Below, in pieces: positions 1 to 9,095 of a stretch of 57,500 nt of DNA. The notes beneath the pieces were generated by a model that searched no databases, was not told the origin of the DNA, and saw only the letters and a program-made list of their open reading frames with translations. The DNA lies in NCBI GenBank assembly GCA_964035545.1, contig OZ037768.1:13952175-14009674 (forward strand). The letters run 5' to 3'. This DNA comes from Bugula neritina. Taxonomy: Eukaryota > Bryozoa > Gymnolaemata > Cheilostomatida > Bugulidae. The translations under genes were made by a program, and so were the position numbers. How positions within the stretch are numbered: the stretch's first letter is position 1; every line of letters begins with the position of its first letter.

Positions 1-663
1 CCGGACATCGACGGCATCTATGCTTTTCTGCGGGCCCGTTTTGGCATCTCCGCCACAGACGCTCAGGCCTGATTACAAAGGCGACGGCGTGATCCTCACA
101 CTCTGCTACAAGAACATGCAGCCATGGTGATGAAGCTGGCACAGATTGCACACAGCGATCTGCCTCAAGTTAACCGTGAGCGGTATACCTTTGACGCCTT
201 TGTACAATCTGTCAATGACTTTGGACTCCATCATCAATTTCTAGCAAGGGGAGTTATCACAGTCGAAGGCGCTCTCGCAGAAGGGGAAGTCTATTTTCTG
301 GCAAACCAGATTTATAGGAACCGCGGGCTTTCTCGCCAAGTGGAAGTAGAGTCAGCGGTCGCTTCAGCCGATCTAGAGGTGGACCCCTCCGTGACCGCTG
401 CCGTGGGACAGTTAACCGCCGCATCGAAGGTCGCCAAACTGACCGACATGTTGGCTAAACTGGTGACAGCACTGACACACAAAATCCTAGTAGGTACCGC
501 CTGCGAGCCTCCACGGCCACTGGCGCCACCACCAGAGGAAGCAGTCAGTTTTTGCTGGAAATGTGGAAACCAAAGACATTTCCGTAGATATTGCCCCCTT
601 CTTGCTCCGGGGTTAAACTACCGCGGCCCGCAGATGTTCCCGCCTTCTGCGGGCCGGCGATGA
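1..663 (+). pseudogene. gag: Gag of copy 1, capsid end plus CCHC zinc knuckle, broken
   Basis: The window opens inside gag in frame 1. The frame carries a TGA at 70-72 and is then open to the TGA at 661-663. The protein aligns with copy 2 Gag through motifs such as RARFGIS and KLAQIA.SDLP. Near the C-terminus is one retroviral-type zinc knuckle, C-x2-C-x4-H-x4-C (CWKCGNQRHFRRYC), at about 553-594, which would bind genomic RNA during particle assembly. A GTTAAAC heptamer at 612-618 lies in phase for -1 frameshifting into pol. The stop at 70 shows decay. Confidence 0.85.
612..656 (+). promoter_or_regulatory. Predicted -1 ribosomal frameshift signal, copy 1
   Basis: The heptamer G TTA AAC at 612-618 is split in the gag frame as required for simultaneous P- and A-site slippage; the -1 reading continues as GTT AAA. 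After a 5-nt spacer (619-623) a perfect 10-bp stem forms between CGGCCCGCAG (624-633) and CTGCGGGCCG (647-656), with a 13-nt loop. The gag stop is 43 nt past the heptamer. GUUAAAC is a known viral slippery heptamer. Whether it works in this host is inference. Confidence 0.7.
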
Positions 664-3600
664 ATCTTTCAGGGAAGAAGAAAAGTAGGTCACCCAGACG
701 GGTACCGCGTGCTAACAATCAGGAGTGGCAGAAGCCACGACGAACAGGTAAGGCGCACCGCCCCCCTGTTACCTTCTCTATGCCACTCCACAATAGATTT
801 GACGGGCTACTGACCCAAGAATTGGAGTGGAGACCAGTACAGGCGTCAGGAGACCTGTCTCCCCTCTCTCCGAGGTCACCCTACAACCGTCCCAAATGAC
901 TACCTCCCCGACCCACAGCGAGAGAGGTGCTCCCTGCAAGAGTACGGCACAAAGAGAGAGTACGGGTGCAGTCTCATGGGAACAGCTGTTTCTTACCCGG
1001 CAAGATAGCAGTGAAGCTGTTACCTTCCTGCTCGATTCGGGCTGCACCACGAACCTCATAAGTCGCCAACTCTTCGACACCCTCAGCGCTAGGGTCCGGA
1101 GCGAGATGGAACCATATGATGGGAATATGGCACCCTGGCTGACGGGTCGTGCATTCCCTTCTATAGTATAATTGAGCTGACGGAACGCGTCCGAGATCAA
1201 GCTATCCAGGAGACGTTTATCGTCATTCAGCTCAAATATGATGCTATCCTCGGGATGCGTTTCTAAAACGGCACGGATGTCACATTGACTTCAGTAAGTC
1301 TGCAATGGTGATGTCCGGGCGAGAACTAGCCTGTGTCGACAAGTTCGGCCGACCTCTAGTGGGAGGCGTGCAGGTAGTACGGAACTGTGCAATACCAGGC
1401 CGCTCCCGGGCTACTATTCACTGCAGGGTGAACAATAGCCAGATCTCTGGACTGGGGGTGGTGGAAGGTGCGCAAGATTGAATCCAACTCGCCAGCAACC
1501 TAAATCAGCTGACTGCGCGAGGAGAGATCTTGGTGCAGTGCGTAAACTCCTTCACAGAATCGGTAAAGCTACCAGCAGGATTCATGCTAGGCTGTTCCCA
1601 TTCTGTCCAGGAAGAGGACGTGGGACCGTCGTTGGGAGATGCGAAAGAAGGCCCTTCACAGCGCCCACCCAAACGGCGGGGGAACGTTCCACCGCACATC
1701 AAGGAGTTGTATGAGACAGCCTGTGGTGGCTGTGCGAGCAACGAGGAATGCCAGGCTATGGCGGAGTTGCTACGCGACTATGGTGATGTGTTCAGCAGCG
1801 GAGATCATGACGTGGGACTGACCGGAGCTGTCAGACACGAGATATCACTGACTGCAGGGACAGTCCCTATTCGGCAACCCACGCGCAGGTTGGGGCCGGA
1901 GAAGGAGGTCAGCTGACAGGTCCGGGATCTTCTAGACGGACCGCGGCTTCATAGAGGCAGCCCATAGCGCATGGAGCTCGCCGGTTGTTTTGGTCCGGAA
2001 GAAAGACGGAAGTTGGACTACCGCAAGCTCAATAGCGTGACCATACAGGACGCCTACCCTCTACCTCGTATTGATGAATCCTTGGACGCCCTAGCCGGTA
2101 GCGAGTACTTCAGTACGTTATACTTGTTGAGCGGTTACTGGCAGGTTTCTCTGTGTCCCGACGCCCAGGAGAAGGCAGCGTTCATCACACCGGACGAACT
2201 GTGGAAGTGGAAGGTGCTGCCGTTTGGGCTGCCTCCGCCCCGGCCACTTTCCAGAGGCTGATGGAACAAATCCTCAGTGGACTTCACTAAAAAACACTGC
2301 TGATCTACCTCGATGACATCATCGTGATCTCCCCAGACTTCGAGACACACGTCAGTCGTCTGAGGGAGGTTTTCAAAAGACTCAGAGGTGCTGGTCTGAA
2401 GCTGAAACCTTTCAAATGCGCTCTGTTGCAGCCGAAGCAACGGATCCCGAGAAGGTACAGGCTATAGCAGACTGGGTCACCCCCCAGGATTTGACCAGAC
2501 TCTGGGCTTTCCTGGGTCTGGTGGGGTATTACAGACAATACATACCAGACTTTGCGGAGATAGCACAGCCGTTAAACCGGCTCACCGCAAAGGGGGTGAC
2601 GTGGCAGTAGACCCCAGTCGAACAACAGGCATTCGACCGCCTCAAGGGTTGCCTACTGATGGCACCCATCTTGGCCTACCCAGATCCCACTCTGGAGTAC
2701 ATCCTCGACACAGACGCCAGTGACCAGAATGTTGGCGCTGTGCTGTCGCAAGTGCAAGAAGGCCGGGAAGTAGTAGTAGCTTACTACAGCAAGTCTCTCT
2801 CACCCACTGAACAAAATTACTGCATTACACGCAAGGAGTTGCTGGCAGTAATCAAGTCAGTGAAGCACTTCTGACCCTATCTGTATGGCAGGAAGTTCCG
2901 ACTGCGTACGGATCATGCCTCCTTGATTTGGCTGTGCAAGTGAGCGGAACCATCCAGTCAGGTCGCCCGGTGGCTCAAACTCCTAGCCGAGTTTTCTTAC
3001 CGAAGCGAACATCGATCGCGTAAGAGGCACAGCAAAGCGGATGGCTTGAGCCAGCAGCCTGATGAAGGTTGTAAGCAGTGTCTCAACATCGAGAAGAGGG
3101 ATGGAGGTCCCACACGATCTGAGTTGGAAACACTGGCTCACCACGGAGCACAGTTTGACTGGGACCAGGGTCAACTCAAATAGACAGTTGACGAACACTC
3201 GGAGGCTGTACAAAACCTCCGCGCCAACCCTGTTCTGGCCGATAACGTCCGGGAGTTGAGGAAGCTTCAGGAAAACCTGCCCAGAGTGGTGGCAGATGTA
3301 TATCGGGCCAAAAAGAAAGGGCGACGACCCAGCGAGGAACAACTGAGGCAGGGATGCGCCAAATTCTGGCTGTTCTGCCAACGTTGGGACTCGCTGAAGA
3401 TCGGGCAGAATGGTTTATGACCATGACTCTAGCCGCCAACGGCAGACACCCTGAGAGGAAGAGGGTGGTCTGTCCCATTGCCATACGCCGTCAATTAATT
3501 TGGGACATTCACAAACAGGCTCACGCAGGAGTCCAGAGAGTGATCTCCAAACTACAACTTCGGTGGTATTGGCCCAAGATGTGGGCGTGATGTCCGACTC

Positions 3601-5181
3601 AGAGTGAAGCAGTGTGAGATCTGCCAGGCCAGTAAGTATGGTCGTCTCCCTGGTGAAGCGGGACGGCGAAGGTTATATGCTGGACAGCCGTGGCAAGTAG
3701 TAGCTGTCGATCTGGTTGGACCCAAGCCCCTGACCCCCAGAAGCAACAGCTGGATCCTAGTATTAACCGACCACTTCACTAGGTGGGCCGACGCCCTGGC
3801 AATCCCAGATGCGTCTGCTCCGACAGTGGCCAGGGTACTGGATCAACATGTATTCTTCTACTTCGGTCTCCCCGAACAGATACATTCTGACCAAGGCGCT
3901 CAGTTTTAGTCTCAACTGATGAGCGACCTCTGCCGCCTCTGGGGAGTTAACCAGAGCAGGACCACCCCCTACCACCCTCAAGGTAACGGGGTGGTGGGGC
4001 GCAATAACAGGATGCTAGGTGATGCGCTCCGGAGTCTACTCCTCGGACGTAGTCAAGAGGAATGGGATATGGTATTGCCGCAGGTAATGCGCGCACACCG
4101 CAGCACATCACACACCAGCACTGGTGAGACCCCCAAACTTCCTGATGCTTGGGAGAAAAACTCGAGTCCCTAACCACCTTACCTACCAGGTTTCCGAGCA
4201 GGATAGCTCAGTTCATGAGTATGCCAGTGAACTGGTAGAGCGGATGAGGGTCGCACACGAAATGCTGCGAGGAAAGCAGTGGCAGGTGCGGCGTGAGGAC
4301 TCCGAGGAACTACCCCTCTATCAGATAAGAGATTAGGTGCGGATGGTCAATTACTGTAGGCGTCGCAGGCAGGCGGCTAAATTACAGCCTAAGTTCGTGG
4401 GACCCTACGTGGTAGTCGAGGCTATGCCCAACCATACCTACAATATCGAGCGCTCAGGACAGGTGTCTATCCAAATTGAGGCTCGCTTGAAGCCGTATTG
4501 AGCTAGCCCAAACGCAGTGGGAGAAGCCCCCCTGTTGTTGGAGCCCAGGAGGCAGACGGCAACGCGTGGGCGGCGGCGGCATGGACTCGAGCATGAGGTG
4601 GTCATCCCGCGGGAAGAAGACTTAGTAAGAGACGAGCGGCTACTTCCACCAACAGAAGTGCGTCCGCCGCCTCCAACGCTAGGTCTGACACCATCACTTC
4701 CGGAACTCGAGCCGGATCCGGAAGTGCAAACCCCCACGGAGGGAGGAGCTCCATCCGGAGAGAATGGAGAAGGAACGGTTACTAGGGGACCAGGAGCACC
4801 GCTTGCGGAACTGGATAGTCCACCGGTGAGTGCGCCACCTCCCCAAGAACGAGGACAGCGTGCGACACAACCCCCAGCCTATTTGAAAGATTTTGTATGT
4901 GACTGCGTTCAAAGCGGCACGTATAAAAGTCTAGAGGGGAACCGTACGAGAAAACTATCGGGCAATTGTGGGAGTTGTAAGCCCCACGGAAATATCAACT
5001 TTTACATGTGCGGAACTAGAAATAAAATTCATCCGCCGGGTGTGCAAAGTCATAGTCACGCACCCCAACCACGTTGCTCGATCTTTTCTTACACTGATCC
5101 AGTCAAGAGCAGACGTGCCACTAGTCATTAGTACAAACTATTCTCAGATATTCAGTATGTCATACAATACTGGATCATGGG
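612..5181 (+). pseudogene. pol: Pro-Pol of copy 1: PR, RT, RNase H, integrase, GPY/F, proline-rich tail (degenerate)
   Basis: Segments in shifting frames: protease with LLDSGCTTN near 1030-1065; spacer and RT N-terminus at 1530-1916, ending in a stop at 1914; RT with YLDD near 2305; RNase H with DTDAS at 2659-2874; integrase zinc-binding region near 3490-3640; integrase core to about 4170. The catalytic Glu codon expected in GVV-E-RNN is GGG (Gly) at 3997-3999. A GPY/F-like module ends near 4500, where a Trp codon has become TGA. A proline- and glutamate-rich tail follows to 5181, where a phase-1 GTGAGT donor sits. At least six in-frame stops or frameshifts are visible. It is a fossil copy, useful only for comparison. 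Confidence 0.9.
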
Positions 5182-5457
5182 GTGAGTTAACTATGTTCTT
5201 TTGGTATGGAAAATAGATTGCATCACCCAGCTCCGACTCGACTGAGTTAATTGAGTTGGAGATAGGCTAGTGAAATGCAGTGGTAGGAACACAGATTGAC
5301 TTAAAGATTTAACAATCTCCCACTGCAGTGTGTGTTCCCCTCTAACCATTCACTAACATACATCTCTTCCGAGTGCGTAACTGAATGAGAAGCTGTCAGG
5401 CTGTCTAATGCCGGCAACACTTCAGTGTATTCTACTAACACTGTTGAACTCTTTCAG
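5182..5457 (+). other. Predicted intron between pol tail and zinc-finger exon, copy 1
   Basis: The 5' splice site is G^GTGAGT at 5181/5182, after the first base of a pol codon (phase 1). The 3' splice site is a pyrimidine-rich CTCTTTCAG ending at 5457. The next codon boundary, 5460, is in the frame that carries the zinc finger and is open from there to 5795. Unspliced, the pol frame stops at 5214-5216. The intron itself has many stops in the zinc-finger frame. Confidence 0.55.
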
Positions 5458-6205
5458 GTTACACTCGACCCGCTACTACCAGGGTAAGGGGTCGACCACT
5501 TTCCACCTCACCCGTAGAGGAAGAAGCAAATGGCGGACTACCAGGACCACTACGTCGCCGTTGGCAATGGGTGACACCGGCGACGGAGAGGAAGATAAAG
5601 GCTGCGTGGGGACCGAAGGGGAGTACCCAATGCCAAATCTGCTACGAAGACAAGCCATCTCACCGCTCCCTAAGACTGCATGTGGATGCACACTTTCTAT
5701 TGACATTCTGCCTATGCGGGCATCACGATGTTACCCATATCCGATCATTAAACATAAAGCTGCTGGATACTTCCCTGGGGAGAACTATGTCGTAGATGCC
5801 GACATGTATCCAGAGTTCCTAGCGCTCATTCGGCCCCTAGTGAAGAAATCAATGGTACTAGCCGTCTTGACCTCGAGGTTTCATCATGTACTAAAGTATG
5901 CCCGGCAGCAGTCTTCCATGGTATCAGACAAACCCGAAATCCCATACACTCCTGAAGAACCAACCTCCACGGAGATGGCAGGAGAGTCAGAATTCCCCCA
6001 TCAGAAGGCCACGACTCCACCACCGGACCGTACCACCCGTCTAGCCACCGTAGAGGAGCGACTCCTTCTGTTACAGGCCGACTTCACGCAATTAGCCCCA
6101 GACTTGTTAAACACAACAACTGGACTATACCAGCTTAAGGGCTCGGTGGGTAGAATAAAACGGAGGCTACGTGCCCGTCAGGCTAAACATCGGCTCTCTA
6201 AATAA
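5458..6205 (+). pseudogene. Zinc-finger/coiled-coil exon (ORF3) of copy 1, frameshifted
   Basis: From 5460 the frame is open to 5795 and contains a canonical C-x2-C-x12-H-x3-H finger (starting CQIC, about 5625-5690) and the CLC start of a second finger. A one-base shift near 5750 then moves the reading to the frame ending at 6205. That part aligns with copy 2 in the stretch after the fingers (YPEFLALIRPL versus YPAFLNAIKPL), and ends in a leucine-rich predicted coiled coil and a basic tail. I see no ATG ahead of the finger in its own frame, so splicing from upstream is the likeliest way to translate it. It does not look like env: no signal peptide, furin site or membrane span. Confidence 0.7.
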
Positions 6206-6509
6206 TGACAATAATCCTCATCCATGGAACATATCTGTGAATCTCGTCCTTCCTGGGAATTCCCGATGTACAACGTTAGGATCACGTGAATGCCTGTTAC
6301 CTCATCTTCCTTGGCTACCACTATAGCTAGCACTACTTCTCTCTCTATAGCTGATCAATTGTGTGTGCCTTGTTCTTGTTGTAATGATTATGTTTTGTCG
6401 TCATTTATGTATATATGCCCTATATTATGTCACCGTTTTATAATATTCTGTATCTCACGAGAGAGTGTATTTTTTTATCAGAAAGGAGGCTTTCTGCTGG
6501 TTGGAGCGG

Positions 6510-6874
6510 TGTGGGAGCTGGTGAAGCTACCATCATAACGAAAACGGAGAAATGTTAATTCCCTTCTAAGTACAGCACAGGGTCACTAAGTATACTATGA
6601 AGATGACCCGAGACAGCAATCCGCCAATAGGAATCATGAACTATAATTAGTAGCTGTGACTTTTTGCGTAATAGTCAGTTAGGAATAGTCTGGCAAACTG
6701 TAAACACTGTGCTGAGTAGTTGTTGATGTATTTTGATAAATGTAGTTTTTGGATTGGATATCATTGTATAAAATATATTATTGTAACCTGAACCTTACTT
6801 GCGGAGTTGATTTAGCTTACATGTTATGAAGTAACTTGATTGCACACTAACCCACAATACTGAAAAAGATAACA
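6510..6874 (+). repeat. 3' LTR of copy 1
   Basis: Starts TGTGGGAGCTGGTGAAGCTACC just after a stretch (ATCAGAAAGGAGGCTTTCTG) that matches the sequence before the copy 2 3' LTR, and ends in AACA at 6874. Only the first ~30 bp resemble the copy 2 LTR; the remainder is diverged. The boundary at 6874 is also the exact left edge of the laminin G duplicate. The partner LTR is outside the window. Confidence 0.7.
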
Positions 6875-7545
6875 CTATGTACACAACAACAGAAAACTGT
6901 TGAGTCTATGAAACGTATCATAAGTCAATTATTTTGTGTTCAATCAATAAACAGCCACCCAGTAATTACAGTTCACACACCATTTCCGTAAGGCACATAC
7001 CATTCATTCAGGGTTAGCTGTGTTACACCACCAACAGGTCCTTGGTTTAATGGAACTCTTTTATCTTCATAATCACCAAGTTGTAAAGACCACATTGCAT
7101 GCTCTCCGCAGAAATCTGTGCTGTTGAAGTCAACTTGATAGTTTGAGTTTTTGCCACCATTGATTACAAAATCAAAGCTGAAATATTTACCAGAAAAACA
7201 TTCAGTATTCAAGGAGCTAGAATTTTACACTAGAAAAATTATAGTTATTTAACGCTCAGTCATTAAACTCACAAGTAGTTTCAAACATAACTTTAAGAAG
7301 TGTGGTTATCAGAAAGAGTGCAAAGTTAGAATAAAAGCTAGCTAGGGGATTACCATGTTTCTAAAAAGTTCGAAATGTACACAAGAGCAAGCATTAACCT
7401 TGTCTCATTGACATACACAGAGAAGACATGAAGTTGTCTCTTCGCCAGCACGTCACTAAAAAGAAAGCTCTGACCGCCAGCGTCAAATGTGTATATAAAA
7501 GTCAGGCGAGCCTGAACAAGACCAATCTTCGGCTAATATTGAAAA
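6875..7545 (-). pseudogene. Duplicated fragment of laminin alpha LG3 exons
   Basis: About 670 bp closely matching 32031-32705 (roughly 95% identical by eye, same orientation). It covers the 3' part of one LG3 exon and all of the next, with the intron between them and its splice signals. The short exon (about 6999-7180) keeps its reading frame (INGGKNSNYQVDF). The match fades after about 7535. No other laminin exons surround it, so it is a non-functional exon duplicate. The parent gene is 25 kb away on the same strand. Confidence 0.88.
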
Positions 7546-7885
7546 TGCAACTTCTACTTTATTTAAAAAAACCACGTGGTCACTCAGAACAACAAACTCG
7601 ATGTACATACTTGCATTATGCGTGTCGGTGTACACTGTGATTTTATATCATCGGAATAATTATTGTAATAAACATTGCGTTGTTGAAAATAATTTACTGT
7701 TCCAGCACCAATACTTATTATAGAAAACTTTAGCGATGTAAATCAAATTTAAGATTTGAGTTTTTGATTAATGGTTACGTAAAAGTAAAAGTAAAGACAG
7801 CTCTAACTTTAGTAGATCTATTAGTATTAGTATTACATTTACTATTAGTATTACTGTATTACTATTAGTATTAGTATTAGTATTA
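7546..7885. other. AT-rich gap ending in an ATTAGT simple repeat
   Basis: No gene seen. The last ~80 bp are imperfect ATTAGT repeats (from about 7808) into which gypsy copy 2 inserted. The same repeat type continues after the element at 19498. Confidence 0.7.
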
Positions 7886-7889
7886 GTAT
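7886..7889. repeat. Target-site duplication GTAT, left side of copy 2
   Basis: GTAT at 7886-7889 matches GTAT at 19494-19497 immediately after the 3' LTR. If the LTR is taken to start one base later, the duplication is GTATT (5 bp). Both fit Ty3/gypsy insertion. Confidence 0.75.
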
Positions 7890-8195
7890 TGTGGTGGCTC
7901 GTGGAGCTACCAGCAACACAATACGCAAGGTTGCGTATTGACCCGGAACAATGTATTAGCCAATTAGCTAGGCTGTTTTATGAGTAATAGTAGCAGCTTC
8001 GCGCTACTAGCTCAGTTGAGGATAGTGCTGTAAATTAAATAGACGTGCGTATCATTACTGTTGTACATTAGATTTTATTATGTATTCTTGTATTAAAATA
8101 TAACAATATCTACTCGACTTAACCCGGTGAAGTTTCTCTAGTGATAAATAGACTCTCTTGGTGGCACATCGACCATAAAACTGAAAATTACAACA
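7890..8195 (+). repeat. 5' LTR of copy 2
   Basis: 306 bp, begins TGTGGTGGCTCG and ends TTACAACA, with TG...CA ends. Matches 15007-15152 joined to 19334-19493 with two visible differences. Any promoter is within this stretch; I see no clear TATA box. Confidence 0.95.
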
Positions 8196-8196
8196 G

Positions 8197-8213
8197 TGGT
8201 GGCAGCGGTGGGA
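8197..8213 (+). promoter_or_regulatory. Primer-binding site complementary to tRNA-Leu
   Basis: TGGTGGCAGCGGTGGGA begins one base after the LTR. It is the reverse complement of CCA plus the acceptor/T-arm end of animal tRNA-Leu (AAG type) as I recall it, over 17 nt. This would prime minus-strand DNA synthesis. Confidence 0.8.
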
Positions 8214-8228
8214 TAGTGTACATCAAAG

Positions 8229-9095
8229 ATGGAGACTGAAAATGCTAGAATGCAACCACCCCCAGTAGAAGGTGAGCGTAGAAATGCTATTAATCCTGTG
8301 AATCGTGAGGGAGAAGAAGCTTATAGATATTGCTTGAAAGCTCCCACCTTTACTGGGTCGGAAGATGTCGAACAATTTATACAAGAATTTAGAGAGGTAA
8401 TGGAGATTGCTCAATGGCCGCACAGAGTGGCCCTTATCCAACTGCGGAGAGCGGTGACGGAACAAGCCAAGCCATACGGAGTGGGAACGGACGTAAACGG
8501 GATACTAGCTGCGCTGCGGGCCCGTTTTGGCATCTCCGCAATAGACGCTAGGACCAAGTTAGAAAGATTGTGCCGCACCCCGCGGACCCCGCTGCAAGAA
8601 CATGCCGCGACGGTGAAGAAGCTGGCGCAGATTGCGTATAGCGATCTGCCAACACAACACCAAGAGTGTTACACCTATGACGCCTTTGTCCAGTCACTAA
8701 ACGACCTGGGCCTACAACATCAACTACGAGCTAAAGGGATAACCAGAATAGAGGATGCCCTGAAGGCTGGAGAAGCTTACCTGTTGGCTACCCAAATGCA
8801 TCGAGCACAACGGAACCCACCAGTAGTTGGAGTCAGCGCTGCCAGGGCTACGACAGGTCCCGAAGCCCTCCCGCTGGAAGCCGAAGTGGACCGTATGGTA
8901 GAGATGCTGGGACAACTGGTAACCATTCTGGCCGGTGCTGGCCCCGGTCAGGCCCTGCGGGTGCCCCCAACGCCTGTGGGGCAGGGCTGGAGTGGCGCTG
9001 GTCAGGACCAGGGACAGAAAGGACGACCCCAATACCAGGGGGCGTTAAACTGTCACGGGCCGCAGACACTCTCCCTCCCCGCGGGCCGCAACTGA
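8229..9095 (+). CDS. gag: Gag of copy 2 (288 aa, zinc knuckle missing)
   Basis: First ATG after the primer site; open to the TGA at 9093-9095. Residues about 35-180 resemble the Ty3-type Gag capsid (retrotrans_gag), e.g. PTFTGSEDVEQFIQEFREV and RARFGIS. The C-terminal ~90 residues are Gly/Pro/Gln-rich. Copy 1 has a CCHC knuckle in this region; here the homologous stretch (about 8960-9040) lacks the Cys and His residues, so RNA packaging would probably fail. The frame overlaps the pol frame from the GTTAAAC at 9044-9050 to the stop, giving a -1 frameshift arrangement as in copy 1. Confidence 0.85.
   Translation: METENARMQPPPVEGERRNAINPVNREGEEAYRYCLKAPTFTGSEDVEQFIQEFREVMEIAQWPHRVALIQLRRAVTEQAKPYGVGTDVNGILAALRARFGISAIDARTKLERLCRTPRTPLQEHAATVKKLAQIAYSDLPTQHQECYTYDAFVQSLNDLGLQHQLRAKGITRIEDALKAGEAYLLATQMHRAQRNPPVVGVSAARATTGPEALPLEAEVDRMVEMLGQLVTILAGAGPGQALRVPPTPVGQGWSGAGQDQGQKGRPQYQGALNCHGPQTLSLPAGRN
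9044..9050 (+). promoter_or_regulatory. Predicted -1 frameshift heptamer, copy 2
   Basis: G TTA AAC is in the same phase and same place relative to the gag end as in copy 1. After a -1 slip the frame is open from 9044 to 10258 (about 405 codons), running straight into protease. The hairpin seen downstream in copy 1 is not preserved here because GGCCCGCAG reads GGGCCGCAG. Confidence 0.7.

Larger units (their letters stand above)
1..6874 (+). mobile_element. Ty3/gypsy LTR retrotransposon, copy 1 (decayed, 5' end outside window)
   Basis: Order seen: gag, protease, RT, RNase H, integrase, GPY/F tail, zinc-finger exon, 3' LTR. The 5' LTR and start of gag lie before the window. Coding order and motifs match copy 2 at 7890-19493, but the LTRs are very different, so the two belong to related but distinct subfamilies. 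Many stops and frameshifts are present and the integrase catalytic Glu is replaced, so this copy cannot encode a working element. Its right end abuts a duplicated laminin G segment at 6875. Confidence 0.93.

Noticed and set aside
778-1200. 140-codon minus-strand ORF
   Set aside because: Shadow of gypsy copy 1 protease coding sequence; same for the other minus-strand frames in 1-14740.
6973-7212. Short ORF on the minus strand as an independent gene
   Set aside because: It is a laminin LG3 exon copy with read-through into flanking intron; the same frame exists at 32129-32368.
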